Assembly (NCBI GenBank): GCA_910587765.1
Contig: CAJUNR010000025.1
Span: forward strand, 10,583-74,582
Origin: an uncultured Lachnospiraceae bacterium
GTDB taxonomy: Bacteria > Bacillota > Clostridia > Lachnospirales > Lachnospiraceae
Length of the DNA stretch: 64,000 bases
Direction: 5' to 3'
This document shows positions 17,879 through 26,451 of this stretch, one piece after another. The notes under the pieces were generated by a model. It saw only the letters and a program-made list of their open reading frames with translations, was not told the DNA's origin and did no database searches. Every line of letters starts with the position of its first letter. Position 1 is the stretch's first letter. The translations under genes were made by a program, and so were the position numbers.

Positions 17879-20245
17879 ATGGAACAGGCAGTGATACGGA
17901 TATCGGTCCGGAATCTGGTGGAATTTCTGCTGCGGAGCGGAGATCTGGACAACCGTTACGGCGGACGGAAGGAAGCGGAGGCCATGCAGGCTGGAAGCAG
18001 GCTGCACCGGAAGATGCAGGGCCGTATGGGTTCCGGCTATCGGGCGGAGGTGCCTCTGAAGCATCTGGTAACGCTGGAGGACGTCTGTGTCAGCGTGGAA
18101 GGACGCGCGGACGGGATTTGGTCGGACGGGGATCTGGTGACGGTGGATGAGATCAAAGGGACTTACCGGGATGTCACGCAGATGGAGCAGGCGGTTCCGG
18201 TCCATGTGGCGCAGGCCCGCTGTTATGCCTGGATTTATTCGCAGCAGAATGATCTGAACCAGATCCGCGTCCGGATGGTCTACGCCAGTCTGGAGACGGA
18301 GGAAATCCGCTCCTTTACAGAAGAATATACAAAGGAAGAACTGACAGAATGGTTTCAGGCGCTCATGACGGAATATGAGAAATGGGTCGCCTTTGAAGTC
18401 CGGTGGAAGCGGCAGCGGGAAGCTTCTTTAAAGAAACTGTCGTTTCCGTTCGAGTACCGGAAAGGGCAGCGGGAGCTGATCGTGAGCGTATACCGGACCA
18501 TCCTGCGCAGGAAGCGTCTGTTCATACAGGCGCCTACCGGGGTGGGGAAGACGCTGTCGGCGCTGTTTCCTTCGCTGAAAGCCATGGGGGAAGGGCTTGC
18601 CGACAAGATTTTTTATCTGACGGCGAGGACAATCACCCGGACGGTGGCGGGAGACGCGCTGGAGCTTCTGAGAGAGCAGGGCATGCGGCTGAAATCAGTT
18701 GTTCTGACGGCAAAAGACAAGCTTTGTATTTGCGAGGAGACGGTCTGCGACCCGGACCACTGCCCTTATGCGAAAGGGCATTTTGACCGGATCAACGAGG
18801 CGGTCTATGATCTGTGGACCGGCGGACCCGATTCGCTCACCCGGGAAGCCGTTCTCCTGCAGGCTCATAAATACCGAGTCTGCCCTTTTGAACTGAATCT
18901 GGATCTGTCCTCCTGGATGGACGTGATTGTCTGTGATTATAATTATGTCTTTGATCCCAATGTATATCTGAAACGTTTTTTCGGCGAAAATGTCAAAGGC
19001 TCCTGGCTCTTTCTGGTGGATGAGGCGCACAATCTGGTGGAGCGGGGACGGAGCATGTACAGCGCCAGTCTGGTGAAAGAAGATTTTCTGGAGATGAAAC
19101 GGCTGGTCCGGGGAAAAGACGAGGGAGTTTTCCGGGCGCTCGAGCGGTGCAACCGGCATCTGCTGACTTTAAAGCGGGAATGCGAAGGGGGCTGTCAGAG
19201 ACTGGAACAGGTGGGCGGCTTTACCATCCATCTGATGCATCTGATGTCCGAGCTGGACCGCTGTCTGGAGCGGCCGGTTCCGGAAGAGTTCCGCAGGCCT
19301 CTGACGGATTTTTATTTTGCAGTGCGGGATTTTCTGAATATCAGCGAGCGGGTGGATGAGAACTATGAGATTTATACGGAGCTTGAGCCGGAAGGAACGT
19401 TCCGGATCCGTTTGTTCTGTGTGCGGCCGGCAGTCAATCTGCGGCTTTGTCTGGATAAGGGAATCAGCACCGTCTTTTTCTCCGCCACTCTGCTGCCGGT
19501 CAATTATTACAAAGACCTGCTGACAGGGGAAGCGGAGGATTACGCGGTCTATGCCCGGTCGCCTTTTGATCCGGAGAGGAGGCTGCTGCTGGTGGGAACG
19601 GACGTAAGCAGCCGCTATACGAGAAGAGGGGAGTCGGAATACCGGCGGATGGCGGATTATATCTGCCGGACGACGAAAAGCTGTAAAGGAAATTATCTGA
19701 TTTTCTTTCCGTCTTATCGGATGCTGGAGGAAGTGTATGAACTCTGCAATGATCAGGAGGGGCTTCTGTGCGTCCGTCAGGAATCCGGGATGGAGGAGGA
19801 GGAGAGAGAACAGTTTCTTGGCCGCTTTGAGGAGGAGCGCGAAGAGAGCATGGCGGCGTTCTGTGTTCTGGGAGGAATCTTTTCGGAAGGGATTGATCTG
19901 GTCAGTGAAAAGCTGATCGGAGCGCTGATCGTGGGGACCGGGCTGCCTCAGGTCTGCCGGGAACGGGAGATTCTGAAAGACTATTTTAACCGGAAAGGGA
20001 TGGACGGATTTGCCTATGCCTACCAGTATCCGGGAATGAACAAGGTTCTGCAGGCGGCGGGACGGGTCATCCGGACCGACAGGGACCGAGGAGTGATCCT
20101 CCTTCTGGATGAACGGTTCTGCGCGGACCGCTACCGGAAACTGTTCCCAAGGGAATGGGAACGGCATGGATACTGCCGGATTGATTCGGTGGCCGGGTAC
20201 CTTACGGATTTCTGGGAGAGGGCGTCCCGGGAAGAACCGACGTGA
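17879..20245 (+). CDS. Rad3/DinG-family helicase with N-terminal PD-(D/E)XK domain
   Basis: A 788-residue protein. Residues 1-200 form a PD-(D/E)XK-type nuclease domain (GRADGIW, then VTVDEIKGTYRD with E-x-K near 90, then QARCYAWIY). Helicase motifs follow: Walker A QAPTGVGKT (about 218), four close cysteines (CICEETVCDPDHC, about 283-297) where XPD/DinG enzymes bind a [4Fe-4S] cluster, DEAH in LVDEAHNL (about 380) and AAGRVIRTD (motif VI, about 725). Family members are 5'-3' DNA helicases acting on repair or replication structures; the fused nuclease suggests cutting of the unwound strand. Start at 17879 follows GAGGGGA with 9-base spacing; the frame is open further upstream without a ribosome site. 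Confidence 0.87.
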   Translation: MEQAVIRISVRNLVEFLLRSGDLDNRYGGRKEAEAMQAGSRLHRKMQGRMGSGYRAEVPLKHLVTLEDVCVSVEGRADGIWSDGDLVTVDEIKGTYRDVTQMEQAVPVHVAQARCYAWIYSQQNDLNQIRVRMVYASLETEEIRSFTEEYTKEELTEWFQALMTEYEKWVAFEVRWKRQREASLKKLSFPFEYRKGQRELIVSVYRTILRRKRLFIQAPTGVGKTLSALFPSLKAMGEGLADKIFYLTARTITRTVAGDALELLREQGMRLKSVVLTAKDKLCICEETVCDPDHCPYAKGHFDRINEAVYDLWTGGPDSLTREAVLLQAHKYRVCPFELNLDLSSWMDVIVCDYNYVFDPNVYLKRFFGENVKGSWLFLVDEAHNLVERGRSMYSASLVKEDFLEMKRLVRGKDEGVFRALERCNRHLLTLKRECEGGCQRLEQVGGFTIHLMHLMSELDRCLERPVPEEFRRPLTDFYFAVRDFLNISERVDENYEIYTELEPEGTFRIRLFCVRPAVNLRLCLDKGISTVFFSATLLPVNYYKDLLTGEAEDYAVYARSPFDPERRLLLVGTDVSSRYTRRGESEYRRMADYICRTTKSCKGNYLIFFPSYRMLEEVYELCNDQEGLLCVRQESGMEEEEREQFLGRFEEEREESMAAFCVLGGIFSEGIDLVSEKLIGALIVGTGLPQVCREREILKDYFNRKGMDGFAYAYQYPGMNKVLQAAGRVIRTDRDRGVILLLDERFCADRYRKLFPREWERHGYCRIDSVAGYLTDFWERASREEPT

Positions 20246-20295
20246 ACGGTATGCGGGTTCGGCAAAATCAGGAAAATGCGGATGGAAGCGATGAT

Positions 20296-20586
20296 TTAAT
20301 AAACACTTCCATAGAGCAGATAGAGGGCGAGTCCTGCCTGCAGGATCAGGATGGCCGGCATTCCGACGACAAAATACCAGTGCTTTGTCTTGTGGCGGAA
20401 AAAATACATCCCGGCCAGCGTGCCCACGGACCCTCCAAGAAGGGCGGCGAGAAACAGCGTCTTCTCCGGAATCCGCCACTGATTCCGGCGCGCTTTCCGC
20501 TTGTCGGAACCCATGAGACAGAAACCGAAGATATTGATAATGAGCAGATAGATACGGCACAGGCCGGAAACGGATAACACAGGCAT
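20296..20586 (-). CDS. DUF1294 small membrane protein
   Basis: A 96-residue membrane protein of the DUF1294 family. The hallmark core is visible: NIFGFCLMGSDKRKARRNQWRIPEKTL, then LLGGSVGTLAGM and RHKTKHWYF, with three hydrophobic helices. Function is unknown. The ATG lies only one base after AAAAAGGAG, so a GTG two codons in (20580) with 7-base spacing may be the true start. It is divergent from glyA and its end lies 50 bp from the helicase stop (convergent). Confidence 0.82.
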   Translation of the reverse strand: MPVLSVSGLCRIYLLIINIFGFCLMGSDKRKARRNQWRIPEKTLFLAALLGGSVGTLAGMYFFRHKTKHWYFVVGMPAILILQAGLALYLLYGSVY

Positions 20587-20647
20587 TCTCTCCTTTTTCG
20601 CGCCGGCGGGGAAATGAGGTTCCTGGACGGCGCCTTTTTATGCATAT

Positions 20648-20730
20648 GGGCGCCCAGGGAAGATTGTCAGCAGAGCTGACAGGCGCCCGATGCGCGGGTA
20701 GGGGAAGAAACCTTCCCTACTCGATTGCAT
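20648..20730. repeat. Tandem hairpin repeat upstream of glyA, unit A
   Basis: An 83-bp unit: GGGCGCC/GGCGCCC arms around an inner GTCAG/CTGAC hairpin, then CGATGCGCGGGTAGGGGAAG and a second hairpin (TAGGGGAAG against CTTCCCTA). It shares the order and core bases with unit B directly after it. Confidence 0.7.
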
Positions 20731-20731
20731 A

Positions 20732-20818
20732 CGGACGTCCAGATGAAATATATCAGCAGGCTGACGGACGCCCGGTGCGCGGGTAGGGGAAGATAAAGCT
20801 CCCCTGATTGATTTGATC
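20732..20818. repeat. Tandem hairpin repeat upstream of glyA, unit B
   Basis: An 87-bp unit with the same plan as unit A: GGACGTCC/GGACGCCC arms, inner TCAGC/GCTGA hairpin, then CGGTGCGCGGGTAGGGGAAG and AGGGGA/TCCCCT. Arm sequences differ from unit A but still pair. It lies between divergent DUF1294 and glyA genes, so either strand could be the functional one. Confidence 0.7.
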
Positions 20819-20886
20819 ATAACAGAAATCCGGCGGGAAAGGAAGAGGAAAAGAGCGAATAAGAGCGAATATTTTTTATTTTCATG

Positions 20887-20915
20887 TTGAAAAATAGAAG
20901 TAACCATGTTAAAGT
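20887..20915 (+). promoter_or_regulatory. Possible glyA promoter
   Basis: TTGAAA and TAAAGT with a 17-base spacer and an extended -10 TG, about 60 bp before the glyA start and downstream of the tandem hairpins. Confidence 0.45.
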
Positions 20916-20976
20916 GTTGGTTGTGACAAAAACAAGTGTCTTTGAGAGAAAAACATCACAGTTACAGGAGGAACGT

Positions 20977-22218
20977 ATGTATTCATTGGATGAAGTCAGG
21001 GCAGTGGATCCTGAAGTGGCGGCAGCGATTACGGACGAGATGGACAGGCAGAACAGCCATATCGAGCTGATCGCATCGGAGAACTGGGTGAGTAAAGCGG
21101 TGATGGCTGCAATGGGCAGCCCGTTGACGAATAAGTATGCGGAAGGATATTCCGGAAAAAGATATTACGGCGGATGCGAGTGCGTGGACGTGGTGGAAGA
21201 TCTGGCGATTGCCAGAGCAAAGGAAGTCTTCGGATGCGAGTATGTGAACGTGCAGCCCCATTCCGGCGCGCAGGCCAATATGGCGGTCTTCTTCGCGATG
21301 CTGGAGCCGGGGGATAAGGTGCTCGGCATGAATCTGGCGCACGGCGGTCATCTGTCTCACGGGAGTCCCGCCAATCTGTCCGGAAAGTATTTTGAGGTTC
21401 ATCAGTACGGAGTCAACGACGAAGGCTTCATTGATTATGACGAGGTGCGCCGTATCGCGCTGGAATGCCGTCCGAAGCTGATTGTGGCAGGGGCCAGCGC
21501 CTATGCCAGAACGATTGACTTTAAGAGGTTCCGCGAAATCGCGGACGAGGCGGGCGCTTATCTGATGGTGGATATCGCGCATATCGCGGGTCTGGTGGCG
21601 GCCGGAGTGCATCCGAGCCCGATCCCGTACGCGCATGTGACGACGACGACGACCCATAAGACACTGCGGGGGCCGCGGGGCGGCATGATCCTGTCCGATG
21701 CGGCGACGGCGGAGAAGTTTAATTTTAACAAGGCCGTCTTCCCGGGGATTCAAGGGGGGCCGCTGATGCATGTGATCGCGGCGAAGGCCGTCTGTCTGAA
21801 GGAATGCCAGACGGAAGCGTACAAGGAGTATCAGCGGGGCATTGTTAAAAATGCCAAAGCGCTCTGCAGAGGGCTTATGAACCGCGGAATCAAAATTGTG
21901 TCCGGCGGCACGGATAACCATCTGATGCTGATGGATCTGACCAATCTCGATCTTTCCGGAAAAGACGCGGAGAAACTGCTGGATCTGGCGAACATTACGG
22001 CCAATAAGAATACGATTCCCAACGATCCCCGCTCGGCCTTCGTGACCAGCGGCGTCCGCCTCGGCACGGCTGCCGTGACGAGCAGAGGACTGAAGGAGGC
22101 GGACATGGATACGATTGCGGAGGCGATTGCCATGATGCTGAAAGAGGGGAAGAGCGCGGCGCCGGAAGCGAAAGCGCTGATTCAGGGACTGACAGAGAAA
22201 TATCCGCTCTGCATGTAA
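20977..22218 (+). CDS. glyA: Serine hydroxymethyltransferase
   Basis: A 413-residue PLP enzyme converting serine and tetrahydrofolate to glycine and 5,10-methylene-THF. Diagnostic segments: IELIASENWVSKAVMAAMGSPLTNKYAEGYSG split over the N-terminus, PHSGAQANMAVFFA, DIAHIAGLVAAG, and the PLP-lysine motif TTTTHKTLRGPRGG near residue 224-237. Length is normal for bacteria. ATG 20977 follows ACAGGAGGAACGT; the frame extends 31 codons upstream without family similarity. Two small genes follow on the same strand. A dihydrofolate reductase lies 6 kb downstream but in another unit. Confidence 0.97.
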   Translation: MYSLDEVRAVDPEVAAAITDEMDRQNSHIELIASENWVSKAVMAAMGSPLTNKYAEGYSGKRYYGGCECVDVVEDLAIARAKEVFGCEYVNVQPHSGAQANMAVFFAMLEPGDKVLGMNLAHGGHLSHGSPANLSGKYFEVHQYGVNDEGFIDYDEVRRIALECRPKLIVAGASAYARTIDFKRFREIADEAGAYLMVDIAHIAGLVAAGVHPSPIPYAHVTTTTTHKTLRGPRGGMILSDAATAEKFNFNKAVFPGIQGGPLMHVIAAKAVCLKECQTEAYKEYQRGIVKNAKALCRGLMNRGIKIVSGGTDNHLMLMDLTNLDLSGKDAEKLLDLANITANKNTIPNDPRSAFVTSGVRLGTAAVTSRGLKEADMDTIAEAIAMMLKEGKSAAPEAKALIQGLTEKYPLCM

Positions 22219-22234
22219 TACAGGGGAGCGTTTT

Positions 22235-22438
22235 ATGGGAGAACTTGTAGAAGCATTCATCAGCGGATTCTGCAGAAGCAGCAACGAGACCCGGACGGTT
22301 GCCTGTGAATACGAACGGCAGCCGGACGGACGCCTGAAGCTGACGGAATTTGACTGTAACCATGAAAAATGTCCCAACAGCAGCGCGTGCCTGATTTATA
22401 AGGAAGCCGTGGAGCGGGAGTCCGGCGAAAAACGGTGA
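22235..22438 (+). CDS. Small cysteine-containing protein of unknown function
   Basis: A 67-residue protein starting 17 bp after glyA behind GGGGAG. It has five cysteines, three of them in FDCNHEKCPNSSACLIY, spaced like a metal-binding knuckle, and an N-terminal helix. I do not recognise a named family. Position suggests cotranscription with glyA and mscL. Confidence 0.65.
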   Translation: MGELVEAFISGFCRSSNETRTVACEYERQPDGRLKLTEFDCNHEKCPNSSACLIYKEAVERESGEKR

Positions 22439-22477
22439 CGCACTGCGGGGGAGGACACAGTAAAAGAAAGAGAGTAC

Positions 22478-22918
22478 ATGCAAATGAAGAAATTCTTTGA
22501 GGAGTTTAAGAAGTTTATTTCCAGAGGAAACGTTATGGATATGGCAGTCGGTGTGATCATCGGCGGGGCGTTCACGGCCATTGTTAATTCTCTGGTCAAC
22601 GATATCTTCATGCCGCTTCTGTCCCTGATCACCGGAGGTCTTGATATTTCCGGGATGTCTGTCTCCTTCGGACTGGGAGAACAGGCCGCGGAGCTGAAAT
22701 ATGGTTCTTTCCTGTCTGCGGTGATCAATTTCCTGCTGATCGCGCTGGTCGTTTTCTGCATCGTAAAACTGCTGAATACGGCGAAGGACAAGATGGTGCG
22801 CAAACCGGAAGAGGCGCCTAAGGCGCCGACGACCAAAACCTGCCCGTACTGTATGTCCGAGATCGACATCAAGGCGACCAGATGTCCGCACTGTACGTCC
22901 GAGCTGTCCGGCTCATGA
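22478..22918 (+). CDS. mscL: Large-conductance mechanosensitive channel with C-terminal zinc ribbon
   Basis: A 146-residue MscL. The N-terminal helix and TM1 are typical (KKFFEEFKKFISRGNVMDMAVGVIIGGAFTAIVNSLVNDIFMPL), and TM2 is FLSAVINFLLIALVVFCIVKLLN. The channel opens under membrane tension to release solutes. Unlike the classical protein, the cytoplasmic C-terminal helix is followed by a zinc-ribbon-like pair of knuckles, CPYC (about 124) and CPHC (about 138). ATG 22478 and ATG 22484 both follow GAAAGAGAG; the second fits usual family starts. Confidence 0.92.
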   Translation: MQMKKFFEEFKKFISRGNVMDMAVGVIIGGAFTAIVNSLVNDIFMPLLSLITGGLDISGMSVSFGLGEQAAELKYGSFLSAVINFLLIALVVFCIVKLLNTAKDKMVRKPEEAPKAPTTKTCPYCMSEIDIKATRCPHCTSELSGS

Positions 22919-22919
22919 G

Positions 22920-22946
22920 AACCGTTCAAGCGTTGTCTGAACGGTT
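22920..22946. terminator. Hairpin between convergent mscL and mnmM
   Basis: AACCGTTCA / TGAACGGTT form a 9-bp stem between the two convergent stop codons. There is no U-tract on either strand, so termination activity is uncertain. Confidence 0.4.
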
Positions 22947-22951
22947 GCGGT

Positions 22952-23512
22952 TCATGACAGTTTCCGGACCAGAATCGGGATGGGAGGATGATTCGGCCGG
23001 TTGTAATAGGAGGAAAGGATCACCAGATAGTCTCGGGAATCCAGCGTTTTCAGAAACGGCAGTAGACGATCCTGCTCTTCAAAACCGGTGTCTTTGCCGC
23101 TGTAGATGCACAGCAGAAGAAGTCCGTCTTTTTTGAGCAGGGACAGTCCCTGACGGACGGCGGCCAGGCTGCTGTCCGCTCTGGTGGCAAGGGCGTGATC
23201 TCCTCCGGGCAGATATCCGAGATTAAACGTGATGCAGCTTACCGTGCCTGCGTCGACATATTGTTCCATATGGCTGTGGGAATCCAGGATCAGCCGGTAA
23301 TTATCCGGTGCTCCTGCTTCCGACAGCCTTTTTTGTGTGTTTAAGAGCGCCTGTGGCTGGATGTCAAAGGCGAGCACCCGGCCGCGTTCTCCGGCCAGCC
23401 GGCACAAAAGTTCCGTGTCGTGTCCGTTTCCCATGGTGGCGTCGATGCAGCAGTCGCCGGGCTGCACCTGCAGTTCCATGAAATGACGGCACCAGTCTGT
23501 GATCTGATACAT
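22952..23512 (-). CDS. mnmM: Class I SAM-dependent methyltransferase, MnmM/YtqB family
   Basis: A 186-residue methyltransferase. Motif I is CIDATMGNGHDTELL (about residues 22-36), then the acidic VLAFDIQPQAL, then the family mark FNLGYLPGGDH. The C-terminal end has IYSGKDTGFEEQ and NRPNHPPI. This is the family once called putative rRNA methylase, of which Bacillus YtqB was shown to methylate nm5s2U34 in tRNA and was renamed MnmM. The symbol rests on family likeness only. Start at 23512 lies 9 bases after AGGGAG (minus strand). Confidence 0.85.
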   Translation of the reverse strand: MYQITDWCRHFMELQVQPGDCCIDATMGNGHDTELLCRLAGERGRVLAFDIQPQALLNTQKRLSEAGAPDNYRLILDSHSHMEQYVDAGTVSCITFNLGYLPGGDHALATRADSSLAAVRQGLSLLKKDGLLLLCIYSGKDTGFEEQDRLLPFLKTLDSRDYLVILSSYYNRPNHPPIPILVRKLS

Positions 23513-23614
23513 GATAACAGTCTCCCTTCTGAATCCGGACGGGATCCGGATATGCTCTGATCATAACACGTTCTTTTCCCGATTGCCACTGTCTTCTGAG
23601 GTGTGCTTTAGCGC

Positions 23615-23690
23615 CTGTCCGGCGCCTTTCAATGGGGCGTTCAGGAAAATTAGTGCGCGCCGGGCTGGAAAACGGCGTGAGTGCGGGGAC
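23615..23690. repeat. 3' half of the structured intergenic repeat
   Basis: CGGCGCCTTTCAATGGGGCG, then TTCAGGAA and a GCGCGCCGGGCTG tail, align with the right half of the copy at 29.8 kb (CGGCGCCCTTCAATGGGTCT, TTCAGGAA, CACCGGGCTG). The left half is missing. Confidence 0.6.
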
Positions 23691-23733
23691 GGTTCCCGAC
23701 TTGGCCCGCGCTTCAGGAGGGAACGCAGCGGCA

Positions 23734-23762
23734 TTGACGAATTGCGGCGGAGCGGTTATACT
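23734..23762 (+). promoter_or_regulatory. Promoter of the Na/Pi cotransporter gene
   Basis: TTGACG and TATACT with a 17-base spacer. The resulting leader would be about 185 nt. Confidence 0.55.
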
Positions 23763-23950
23763 GACAGCAGCCAGACGGTTTCCTGCGGATTTTACCTGAA
23801 TTTTACGCGGATATCTCCTGTCTTTTACATAGCGGTATTAATATGACAAACGAAAACGGGAATATTAATGTTGACTGTGAAAAGACGGCATCTGTCCGCG
23901 CACCCCGGAAGAGGGGCGGGAAAGATGCAAAATCTGGAGGGAAATCAAAT

Positions 23951-25723
23951 ATGGACATTTTCGGCGTACTTACGATGGCGGGGGGACTGGCTCTCTTTCT
24001 CTACGGCATGGAGACGATGGGAAAGGGGCTTTCGCAAATCTCGGGCGGAAAGCTGGAGCGGATTCTGGAGCGGCTTTCGTCCGGCCCGTTACGGGCGGTG
24101 CTTCTGGGCGCCGCGGTGACGGCGCTCATTCAGTCTTCTTCGGCTACGACCGTTATGGTGGTGGGCTTTGTCAATTCCGGAATCATGAAGCTGACACAGG
24201 CGGTGGGCATTATCATGGGCGCCAATGTCGGCACGACCGTCACCTCCTGGATTTTGAGTCTGTCCGGTATCGAGAGCAGCAGCCTGTTCCTGCGGCTTTT
24301 GAAGCCGTCTTCCTTTGCGCCGGTGACGGCGGTGGTCGGCGTCTGTCTGCTGATGTTTTCCGGAAAGGAGAAACGAAAGGAACTGGGAGGGATTCTGACA
24401 GGTTTCGCAATCCTGATGACGGGGATGGACGCCATGAGCGGCGCGGTGAAGCCGCTGGCGGACGTTCCGGAATTTACCGGTATGCTGACGATGTTTTCCC
24501 ATCCGCTTGCGGGCATGCTCTGCGGAGCGCTGCTGACGGCGGTCATTCAGAGTTCCTCGGCGTCGGTGGGGATTCTGCAGGCGTTGTGCGCCACCGGGGC
24601 GGTTTCTTTTGGGACGGCGGTGCCGATTATTATGGGGCAGAATATCGGTACCTGCGTGACGGCGCTTCTGTCGGGCATCGGGGCGCATAAGAATGCGAGG
24701 CGGGCGGCGCTCGTTCATCTGTACTTTAATGTGATCGGCACGCTGATTTTCATGACGGTATTCTACGGCCTGAATGGACTGGTGCGGTTTGATTTTCTGG
24801 AACAGCCGGTGAACGCAGCCGGTATTGCGGCCGTGCACTCGGTGTTCAATGTGGCTGCCACCGTGTTCCTGCTTCCGTTTTCCGGATTTTTGGTGAAGCT
24901 GGCCTGTCTGACGATCCCGGATTCCGGGGCAAAGAAGGGGCCCGGGAATGAAGATGCGAACGAGCTCAGGCTTCTGGACGTGCGTTTTCTGGATACACCC
25001 GGCTATGCGGTTGAGCAGTGCCGGATTGCGGCGGTGAAGATGGCGGGGCTGTCAAGAGAGGCGTTCCTGCGGTCGGCAAAGCTGCTGGAGGCATTCCGCG
25101 AAGAGGATGCGCAGGAAGTGAGGCGGCTGGAACAACTGGTGGACCGGTACGAGGACGGGCTTGGCAATTATCTTCTGAGGCTGGGAAGCCGGGATCTGAC
25201 GGAGCGGGACAGCCGTACGATTTCCATGCTTCTGCACTGTATCGGGGATTTTGAGCGGATCTGCGACCACGCGGTCAATCTTGCGGAGACGGCGGAGGAG
25301 CTTCACCACAAAAAGCTCCGGTTTTCGAGGAACGCGAAGGAGGAGCTGGAGGTATTGACGGGCGCCCTCCGGGAAGTGCTGGACACTGCGGTAGAGGTGT
25401 TTGAGAGAGAGGATACGGCAAAGGCGGCGGAAGTCGAACCGCTGGAAGAAACGATCGACGATCTGAGCAGGGAACTCAGAAAGAGGCATGTCAGGAGGCT
25501 GCGCGCAGGCGAGTGTACGATCGAGCTGGGTTTTGTCCTTGCCGATCTGATCACCAATTTTGAGCGCATCTCGGATCACTGTTCCAACGTGGCCATCGCC
25601 CTGCTGCAGTCGGGAGAGGAAAGTCAGGAGGCGCACGAATATACGGCGGAGCTTCACCGGGGAGAAAATGCGGAATTTCAAAGAGCGTACGAAGCATATA
25701 GAAAAAAATATACGCTTCCGTAA
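23951..25723 (+). CDS. Na/Pi cotransporter with PhoU-like C-terminal domain
   Basis: A 590-residue membrane protein of the Na+/phosphate symporter (NptA/YjbB) family. Its two inverted halves carry the hallmark IQSSSATT (about residue 59) and IQSSSASV (about 198) motifs. About eight hydrophobic segments are followed by a soluble region (about 370-570) with two PhoU-like helical bundles (ERICDHAVNLAE and ERISDHCSNVAI). It should move phosphate across the membrane. The directly following two-component system resembles PhoB/PhoR, which supports a phosphate role. ATG 23951 follows GGAGGG; the frame extends 36 codons upstream with a low-complexity, basic sequence. Confidence 0.9.
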   Translation: MDIFGVLTMAGGLALFLYGMETMGKGLSQISGGKLERILERLSSGPLRAVLLGAAVTALIQSSSATTVMVVGFVNSGIMKLTQAVGIIMGANVGTTVTSWILSLSGIESSSLFLRLLKPSSFAPVTAVVGVCLLMFSGKEKRKELGGILTGFAILMTGMDAMSGAVKPLADVPEFTGMLTMFSHPLAGMLCGALLTAVIQSSSASVGILQALCATGAVSFGTAVPIIMGQNIGTCVTALLSGIGAHKNARRAALVHLYFNVIGTLIFMTVFYGLNGLVRFDFLEQPVNAAGIAAVHSVFNVAATVFLLPFSGFLVKLACLTIPDSGAKKGPGNEDANELRLLDVRFLDTPGYAVEQCRIAAVKMAGLSREAFLRSAKLLEAFREEDAQEVRRLEQLVDRYEDGLGNYLLRLGSRDLTERDSRTISMLLHCIGDFERICDHAVNLAETAEELHHKKLRFSRNAKEELEVLTGALREVLDTAVEVFEREDTAKAAEVEPLEETIDDLSRELRKRHVRRLRAGECTIELGFVLADLITNFERISDHCSNVAIALLQSGEESQEAHEYTAELHRGENAEFQRAYEAYRKKYTLP

Positions 25724-25754
25724 AAGGATCTCAAAAGACGGAGGGAATGTTTCT

Positions 25755-26426
25755 ATGGCATTGATTTATATCGTAGAGGACGATACTAATATCAGAGAGA
25801 TTGAGCGTTTTGCGCTTCAGAACAGCGGATATCAGGTGGAAGAATTTTCTGATGCGGGAGAGTTCTATTCCGGTGTCTTTTCAAAGACACCGGATTGTGT
25901 TCTTCTGGACATTATGCTTCCGGGAGAAGACGGTCTGACGGTTCTTCAGAAATTCCGGCGGCTGCCGGGAATGAAACGCATTCCTGTTATGATGGTAACG
26001 GCGAAAACGACGGAGCTCGATAAAGTGAAAGGTCTGGATCTGGGAGCGGATGATTATATAACCAAACCCTTCGGCATCATGGAATTGATATCAAGGGTGA
26101 AAGCGTTGCTTCGGCGCAGTATGGGAACAGGGGAGGAAGAACCGCTTTTTGCCGACCCGATCATGCTCGACGGGATTAAACGAATGGTATATGTACACGG
26201 GCAGCCATGTACGCTGACTTACAAAGAGTATGAACTTTTGAAATTTCTGCTTCAAAACAGAGGGATTGTTTTATCCAGAGATGTAATTATGGAACGAATA
26301 TGGGATGTCAGTTTTGAAGGGGAATCCAGAACGCTGGACGTACATATTAAAACGCTGCGGCAGAAGCTTGGGAGCGCCGGGAAGCTGATCAAAACCGTAC
26401 GAAATGTGGGCTACAGAATCGAATGA
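25755..26426 (+). CDS. OmpR/PhoB-type response regulator
   Basis: A 223-residue regulator. Receiver domain residues: acidic D9/D10 (VEDDTNI), phosphoacceptor D52 (LLDIMLPGEDG), T83-region and K104 (ITKPF). The C-terminal winged helix is LTYKEYELLKFLLQNRGIVLSRDVIMERIWD and ends VRNVGYRIE. It starts 31 bp after the Na/Pi gene behind GGAGGG and overlaps no gene; the kinase begins 25 bp later. The placement suggests control of phosphate genes, not proven. Confidence 0.93.
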   Translation: MALIYIVEDDTNIREIERFALQNSGYQVEEFSDAGEFYSGVFSKTPDCVLLDIMLPGEDGLTVLQKFRRLPGMKRIPVMMVTAKTTELDKVKGLDLGADDYITKPFGIMELISRVKALLRRSMGTGEEEPLFADPIMLDGIKRMVYVHGQPCTLTYKEYELLKFLLQNRGIVLSRDVIMERIWDVSFEGESRTLDVHIKTLRQKLGSAGKLIKTVRNVGYRIE

Positions 26427-26451
26427 GGAACTCTGGAGGAGGGATGGAAGA

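Noticed and set aside
20648..20818. Glycine or THF riboswitch before glyA
   Set aside because: The conserved cores of both classes are not present; the hairpins differ from either fold.
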